The position numbers were made by a program, and so were the translations under genes. A stretch of DNA of 37,060 nt, taken from NCBI GenBank assembly GCA_018666195.1, contig JABJAG010000056.1, forward strand, positions 1 to 37,060. The letters are read 5' to 3'. The notes beneath the pieces were generated by a model. The model was given only the letters and a program-made list of their open reading frames with translations, searched no databases and was not told the origin of the DNA. Positions within the stretch are counted from its first letter, which is position 1. Every line of letters begins with the position of its first letter. This stretch comes from Alphaproteobacteria bacterium (lineage in GTDB: Bacteria > Pseudomonadota > Alphaproteobacteria > UBA6615). Below are positions 33,852 through 37,060 of this stretch, one piece after another.

Positions 33852-34352
33852 ATGAGAACTTCGTTGTCCGGCCCTTTATCAAAGCGCGCCACTGGCATTA
33901 ATCGCTGGCTCGGACTGATTTTGCTGGTGGCACTGGTGGGCCTGGTCACCGGCCTTCTGCTGCCAGCCATTACCATTCGTTCGATGTTCTTGGCGCGCGA
34001 GTTTTCACTGGTCGAAAGCGTTTTTGCGTTTCTGGGTGAGGGTGACTGGTTCCTGTTTGCGATCACGTTCCTCTTTTCGATCGCTTTTCCCGTGGTGAAG
34101 ATCGTCACGGGTTTGCTGTTGTGGTTCTTCCTCGACGCAACGGGATCTTACGCGCGCCCTGTGCTGGGTTGGCTCGCGATGCTGTCCAAATGGTCGATGC
34201 TGGATGTATTCATAATCGCGCTGATCGTACTGGTGGCCGACGGGCGTTTGCTGTCCAGCGCGGATATTCAGATCGGAGCGATCGTGTTTTCCGGTGCGGT
34301 CCTGGTCTCTACCTGGGCCACAAAGCGCCTGAGCGAACTCGCCGGAAATTAG
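33852..34352 (+). CDS. paraquat-inducible protein A (PqiA)-like membrane protein
   Basis: 166 residues, with four helices matching a single PqiA domain. Conserved points are LGLILLVALVGLVTGLLLPAIT, a PVVKIVTGLLLWF helix and the signature LAMLSKWSMLDVFIIALIVL. E. coli PqiA has two such domains and works with PqiB/PqiC in lipid transport across the envelope; here only one domain exists and no MCE-domain partner is visible. I chose the ATG after GGGAG; an ATG nine codons upstream has no ribosome binding site. Its stop overlaps the convergent lipoprotein stop in TTAG. Confidence 0.85.
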   Translation: MRTSLSGPLSKRATGINRWLGLILLVALVGLVTGLLLPAITIRSMFLAREFSLVESVFAFLGEGDWFLFAITFLFSIAFPVVKIVTGLLLWFFLDATGSYARPVLGWLAMLSKWSMLDVFIIALIVLVADGRLLSSADIQIGAIVFSGAVLVSTWATKRLSELAGN

Positions 34353-34837
34353 CGGGCGGGGGCAGCCGGGGCATTCGTGCCCGTTGGCGGTGGCGTACTC
34401 GATTGCCGCGGCGCAACCGTGACCGTAACAGTGCTGCCACCCAGCGTCCGATCTTCGATCTGAACCGTTGCCGCGCGCTCACCGCGTGTAAAAGACAGAA
34501 TACTGACTTCTGCCTGCACACTCATGATCGGTTCCCAGCCAAAATTTGCCATCTGGCTCTGATACAGAGCAAACGTCTTGGTGCTTGCCTGTCCAACATT
34601 CAGGATGATACGTCCCGTCCAGCGGTCCAGATCCCCGAGAATGAGCGAGCGCTCCACATCGAGTGTCGAATTCGGCGGAATCGGGATATCCGTGAGCAGC
34701 GAGAAGTTTTTCTCGATCGCACTTTCATCTGCCGACAGGGTTGGTTGCAGCTTTGCGCCTTGCGCGCAGGCAGCCAAAAACAGGGCCGTGATAATGCAAA
34801 GCCAGACCGGACGTCGAAGATTGCCGAATTGGTTCAT
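34349..34837 (-). CDS. putative lipoprotein of unknown function
   Basis: 162 residues. A signal peptide ends in the lipobox LAAC (Cys24), so the mature protein is predicted to be lipid-anchored. The mature part has alternating strands around PIPPNSTLDVERSLILGDLD, WTGRIILNVGQ, FALYQSQMANFGWEPI and STVTVTVAP, then a Pro/Thr/Ala-rich tail. The folded part looks like a small alpha/beta domain. I do not recognise a named family. An upstream TTG two codons earlier is possible. Convergent with the PqiA-like gene, an association that may reflect shared envelope function. Confidence 0.8.
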   Translation of the reverse strand: MNQFGNLRRPVWLCIITALFLAACAQGAKLQPTLSADESAIEKNFSLLTDIPIPPNSTLDVERSLILGDLDRWTGRIILNVGQASTKTFALYQSQMANFGWEPIMSVQAEVSILSFTRGERAATVQIEDRTLGGSTVTVTVAPRQSSTPPPTGTNAPAAPAR

Positions 34838-34890
34838 TCCCAAGGGGTATCAACCCGCGTTGAGTCGCCACAATTTTAAGTCGCAGTCGG

Positions 34891-35232
34891 TTACGCGCTG
34901 AATGTATCAAACGCGGCGAGGGCATCGGCCCCGTAAACCGTTGCCGGACCCCCGCCCATTTCCACGGCAACCGCGATCGCGTCACAGAGTTCCTCCCGCG
35001 TGGCGCCGTGGGTGACGGATTGTTTGGTGTGGAAAATCAGGCAACCCTCGCAGCGCTGCACAATGGCGATAGCCAGAGCCATGAGCTCGGTGGTTTTCAC
35101 ATCCAGGGCCTTGGGGGATTGCGCAGCCTGGGTCACATTGCGGTGCCCCCGCATGATGTCCGGTGCAGCACGAAAAAGCTCCGCAGCGCGTTTGTCCTGG
35201 GCATCTGATATTTCCTGATAGTCCTTGGCCAT
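34891..35232 (-). CDS. carboxymuconolactone decarboxylase/AhpD-like protein
   Basis: 113 residues of all-helical CMD fold. The AhpD-type redox motif is complete: CEGCLIFH (CxxCxxxH) in the central helix, preceded by LMALAIAIVQR and followed by GATREELCDAIAVAVEMGGGPATVYG. The CxxC indicates thiol peroxidase or disulfide reductase activity rather than true decarboxylation. AAAGGA precedes the start. Divergent from the second EamA gene. Confidence 0.92.
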   Translation of the reverse strand: MAKDYQEISDAQDKRAAELFRAAPDIMRGHRNVTQAAQSPKALDVKTTELMALAIAIVQRCEGCLIFHTKQSVTHGATREELCDAIAVAVEMGGGPATVYGADALAAFDTFSA

Positions 35233-35340
35233 GCTTCGTCCTTTCGAGAAATTGAATGAGATAGTTTGTCGTGTTCAACGCCGCGCGGAAAGCATTGACC
35301 TCTGGCCAAATAGTCCCCCGCGGTTCAGTTTGCTTCCGCA

Positions 35341-36237
35341 ATGAACGTTCCTGTTTCCAGACCCGCTGATGCCCCGTTTCGGGGTGTCCTGATGATGTGC
35401 TTTGCCGTTGCTTGTTTCGCGGCGATGAACACATTCGTCAAGGAACTGCGCGTCCAGGAACTACCGGTTGTAGAGATCATCTGGGGACGCTACTTTTTCC
35501 ACACTATTTTGGTGCTGGCGCTGTTTCCAAAACGTATTCCCACGCTTCTGTCTGGCTCGGATAAGGGGCTGCAGATCTGCCGTTCGATCCTGGTTTTGTC
35601 GGCGACGGCCTGCATGTTCACTGCGGTCGGTTTCATGCCGCTGGCCGATGCCGTGGCGATTACCTTTATCGCCCCGTTGTTGATTACCGCACTGTCTGTT
35701 CCGTTTCTGGGTGAACGTGTCGGATTGCGTCGTTGGATCGCGGTCTGCGTCGGGTTTGCGGGTATGTTGGTGATAATCCGTCCCGGCGGCGGATTATTCC
35801 AGCCCGCAGCACTGCTGCCCATCGGGGTGACGGTCTTCTACGCGATGTATCAGATCATCACCCGGATGATCAGCCGCCGGACCGACCCGATTAATTCCGT
35901 GTTTTACACAGCGATTGTGGGCGGAATTTTGATGTCGGCAATTGTCCCGTTCTTCTGGCAAACCCCGACACTGGAACAATGGGGCATGATGCTGGCGGCG
36001 GGCCTTCTGGGCGGGCTCGGGCATTGGGCGATCATCATCGCCTATCAACGCGCAGAGGCTCCGCTGGTCGCGCCCTTTGCCTATACCGAACTCGTTTGGG
36101 CCACCATGCTCGGTCTCACCTTCTTTGGTGATTTTCCTGATTTGTGGACCTTGGTGGGGGCGGCCATTATCGCGGCCAGCGGGGTCTATATTTTGCAGCG
36201 CGAACGCCAACAACGGGCGAGCGCCAATCTGGTCTGA
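35341..36237 (+). CDS. DMT-superfamily EamA transporter (second copy)
   Basis: 298 residues with ten helices. The first repeat ends in LGERVGLRRWIAVCVGFAGMLVIIRPGG and the second in FGDFPDLWTLVGAAIIAASGVYIL. These closely parallel the EamA copy at 31282-32199, so the two are paralogues. There is no clear ribosome binding site; the initiating ATG gives a normal 15-residue cytosolic lead. Substrate unknown. It does not sit in an operon with neighbours on its strand. Confidence 0.9.
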   Translation: MNVPVSRPADAPFRGVLMMCFAVACFAAMNTFVKELRVQELPVVEIIWGRYFFHTILVLALFPKRIPTLLSGSDKGLQICRSILVLSATACMFTAVGFMPLADAVAITFIAPLLITALSVPFLGERVGLRRWIAVCVGFAGMLVIIRPGGGLFQPAALLPIGVTVFYAMYQIITRMISRRTDPINSVFYTAIVGGILMSAIVPFFWQTPTLEQWGMMLAAGLLGGLGHWAIIIAYQRAEAPLVAPFAYTELVWATMLGLTFFGDFPDLWTLVGAAIIAASGVYILQRERQQRASANLV

Positions 36238-36250
36238 GAATTAATTTCCG

Positions 36251-36739
36251 CTATCGGGCGAAATGCTCGACAAAGACGAGAAGTTTGTCGACGGTTTCGC
36301 CGTCCGAGGCGAGCGGCAGAATGATGTCTTCCGCGGTGACGTATTTGGCGTGCGGACCGACATAGGGCGTCTGGCTTCGCAGCGCTTCGCCGCTACTGGC
36401 CACATCCATACAAGAATTGAAAATTCGGCTGGGAGCGGCCATGTGCGGAATTTTGTCGAACTAGGATCCCGTCCAGTCCTGGGCCAGATGATAAACGACG
36501 TTTGTTCCGATCAGGCGAAACTTGAAATTCCACGGTTCCCGGGTAACATCGAGCAAAATGATTTGGGGTAACAGGGCCGGAATATCCAAGGGTTCGATAT
36601 CCTGACGGGAAGGGATGCGGCCGTCGACGAATTTGGATTTCCAGTAGGTCTGCCCAAGTTCGATCACCCTGCCGCGAACAGAATGGTCCACGTCAGCTGA
36701 GAGTGAGTCACGAGAGCGTGCGGTGCCCGACGACTGCAT
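36251..36739 (-). pseudogene. PAS_5-family protein gene interrupted by an in-frame amber codon
   Basis: Read through, the frame gives 162 residues of a typical alphaproteobacterial PAS_5 protein. It has WKSKFVDGRIPSRQDIEPLD, then LLPQIILLDVTREP and FKFRLIGTNVVYHLAQDWTG, and ends EDIILPLASDGETVDKLLVF. A single TAG at 36461-36463 stops it at codon 93, exactly where related proteins have Tyr in a TGxYFDEI-like motif, and the same frame resumes with FDKIPHM. One base change from TAC or TAT explains it. AGGGA precedes the ATG. Whether this is a real nonsense mutation, a sequencing error or a functional truncated form cannot be told. Confidence 0.8.
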
Positions 36740-36786
36740 TGATGGTTCCCTGAACGAACGCCATTCACGGGCGCTTTGTTGTGAAT

Positions 36787-36792
36787 ATTATA
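36787..36792 (-). promoter_or_regulatory. possible -10 box of the PAS_5 gene
   Basis: A perfect TATAAT on the minus strand lies about 48 bases before the PAS_5 start codon. No matching -35 hexamer is found at 16-18 bases. Confidence 0.3.
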
Positions 36793-36877
36793 ATACCACA
36801 AAGGCGAAACACTCCGAGTCGTTTTTAGCACGTCCACTGTTCCATCTTAGGAATAATGTGATGTGGGAAACACCACC

Positions 36878-36912
36878 AAAGAAAACGGCCGATCCCTAAC
36901 AGGGATCGACCG
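36878..36912 (-). terminator. intrinsic terminator of the tRNA-Asn gene
   Basis: On the minus strand a 12-base-pair stem (CGGTCGATCCCT pairing with AGGGATCGGCCG, one mismatch) with a GTT loop is followed directly by TTTTCTTT. It begins 10 bases after the encoded CCA end of the tRNA, the expected place for a monocistronic tRNA terminator. Confidence 0.9.
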
Positions 36913-36922
36913 CTTTAAGAAT

Positions 36923-36998
36923 TGGCTCCGGCGACAGGACTCGAACCTGTGACCCGCTGATTAACAGTCAGCTGCTCTACCAACTGAGCTACACCGGA
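36923..36998 (-). tRNA. tRNA-Asn(GTT)
   Basis: 76 nucleotides including a genome-encoded CCA. The acceptor stem pairs TCCGGTG with CGCCGGA. The D-arm contains AGCTCAGTTGGTAGAGC. The anticodon stem-loop is GCTGA-CTGTTAA-TCAGC with anticodon GTT. The T-arm is ACAGG-TTCGAGT-CCTGT. It has its own promoter and terminator on the minus strand. Confidence 0.98.
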
Positions 36999-37011
36999 AT
37001 AGGCTGGCGCG

Positions 37012-37039
37012 GTTATATCAAACCCCGCTCAATTCGCAA
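37012..37039 (-). promoter_or_regulatory. promoter of the tRNA-Asn gene
   Basis: On the minus strand TTGCGA and TATAAC are separated by 16 bases, and the -10 ends 13 bases before the mature tRNA 5' end. A GC-rich stretch (CGCGCC) follows the -10, as in stringently controlled promoters. Confidence 0.6.
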
Positions 37040-37052
37040 CAGGTGTGTTGCG
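37035..37052. repeat. perfect inverted repeat at the right edge
   Basis: CGCAACA-GGTG-TGTTGCG forms a 7-base-pair hairpin that overlaps the tRNA -35 box. No T-run follows within the window on the plus strand beyond GTTTCC. It may be the terminator or operator of a neighbouring gene outside the window. Confidence 0.4.
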
Positions 37053-37060
37053 GTTTCCTG

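Noticed and set aside
36461-36463. Pyrrolysine or other recoding of the in-frame TAG
   Set aside because: No recoding signal is visible and relatives have Tyr there; nonsense mutation or sequencing error is simpler.
1-37060. CRISPR arrays, insertion sequences, prophage, integration at tRNA-Asn
   Set aside because: No regular repeats, transposase or integrase motifs were found, and no duplicated tRNA 3' end is seen in the window.

Overview
The window is chromosomal DNA from an alphaproteobacterium. The evidence is gene order: lpdA-lipA-coq10, a fused ispDF, and above all the run dusB-ntrB-ntrC-ntrY-ntrX-trkA-dat-hfq-hflX, which is characteristic of that class. Moderate GC, many GTG/TTG starts and ATGA stop/start overlaps fit this. 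Genus cannot be fixed from the sequence; a Rhodospirillales-like, possibly marine, lineage is a guess. No insertion sequence, phage gene, CRISPR array or rRNA is visible. No stretch of more than 300 bases lacks a gene; the longest gaps are about 130-185 bases.

Layout. 1-2442 (+): 3' part of lpdA (E3), lipA and a Coq10/RatA-like START protein. 2443-5064 (-): ispDF-pgpA-cinA(C-terminal type)-VOC protein, an isoprenoid/phospholipid/NAD-repair operon. 5192-18404 (+): a YpjD/CcsA-like membrane protein, then dusB-ntrBC, a 25-codon ORF bridging ntrC and ntrY, ntrYX, trkA, D-amino acid transaminase, hfq, hflX and an inositol-monophosphatase-family enzyme. This is the nitrogen/redox sensing and RNA-regulation core. 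18425-22338: a 3-hydroxyisobutyrate-dehydrogenase-like enzyme (+), then a TPR-sulfotransferase and mazG (both -).

22465-31188 is catabolic/accessory. It holds a YciI protein, an orphan xanthine-dehydrogenase-type molybdenum subunit and a TauD-type dioxygenase (+ operon); dienelactone hydrolase and malonyl-CoA decarboxylase (-); an SDR whose catalytic Tyr position is Phe and a small membrane protein (+); then a DM13 secreted protein, an MECR-like reductase and an ABM-like protein (-).

31282-33739 (+) is the most interesting block: a DMT/EamA exporter, a type III polyketide synthase with a complete Cys-His-Asn triad, and an isoprenylcysteine-methyltransferase-like enzyme, packed with 1-2 nt junctions. 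By analogy to Bacillus bpsA-bpsB this is a candidate alkylpyrone synthesis, O-methylation and export operon. After it come a PqiA-like membrane protein, a lipoprotein, an AhpD-like protein, a second EamA transporter, a PAS_5-family gene broken by one in-frame amber codon, and tRNA-Asn(GTT) with its promoter and intrinsic terminator.
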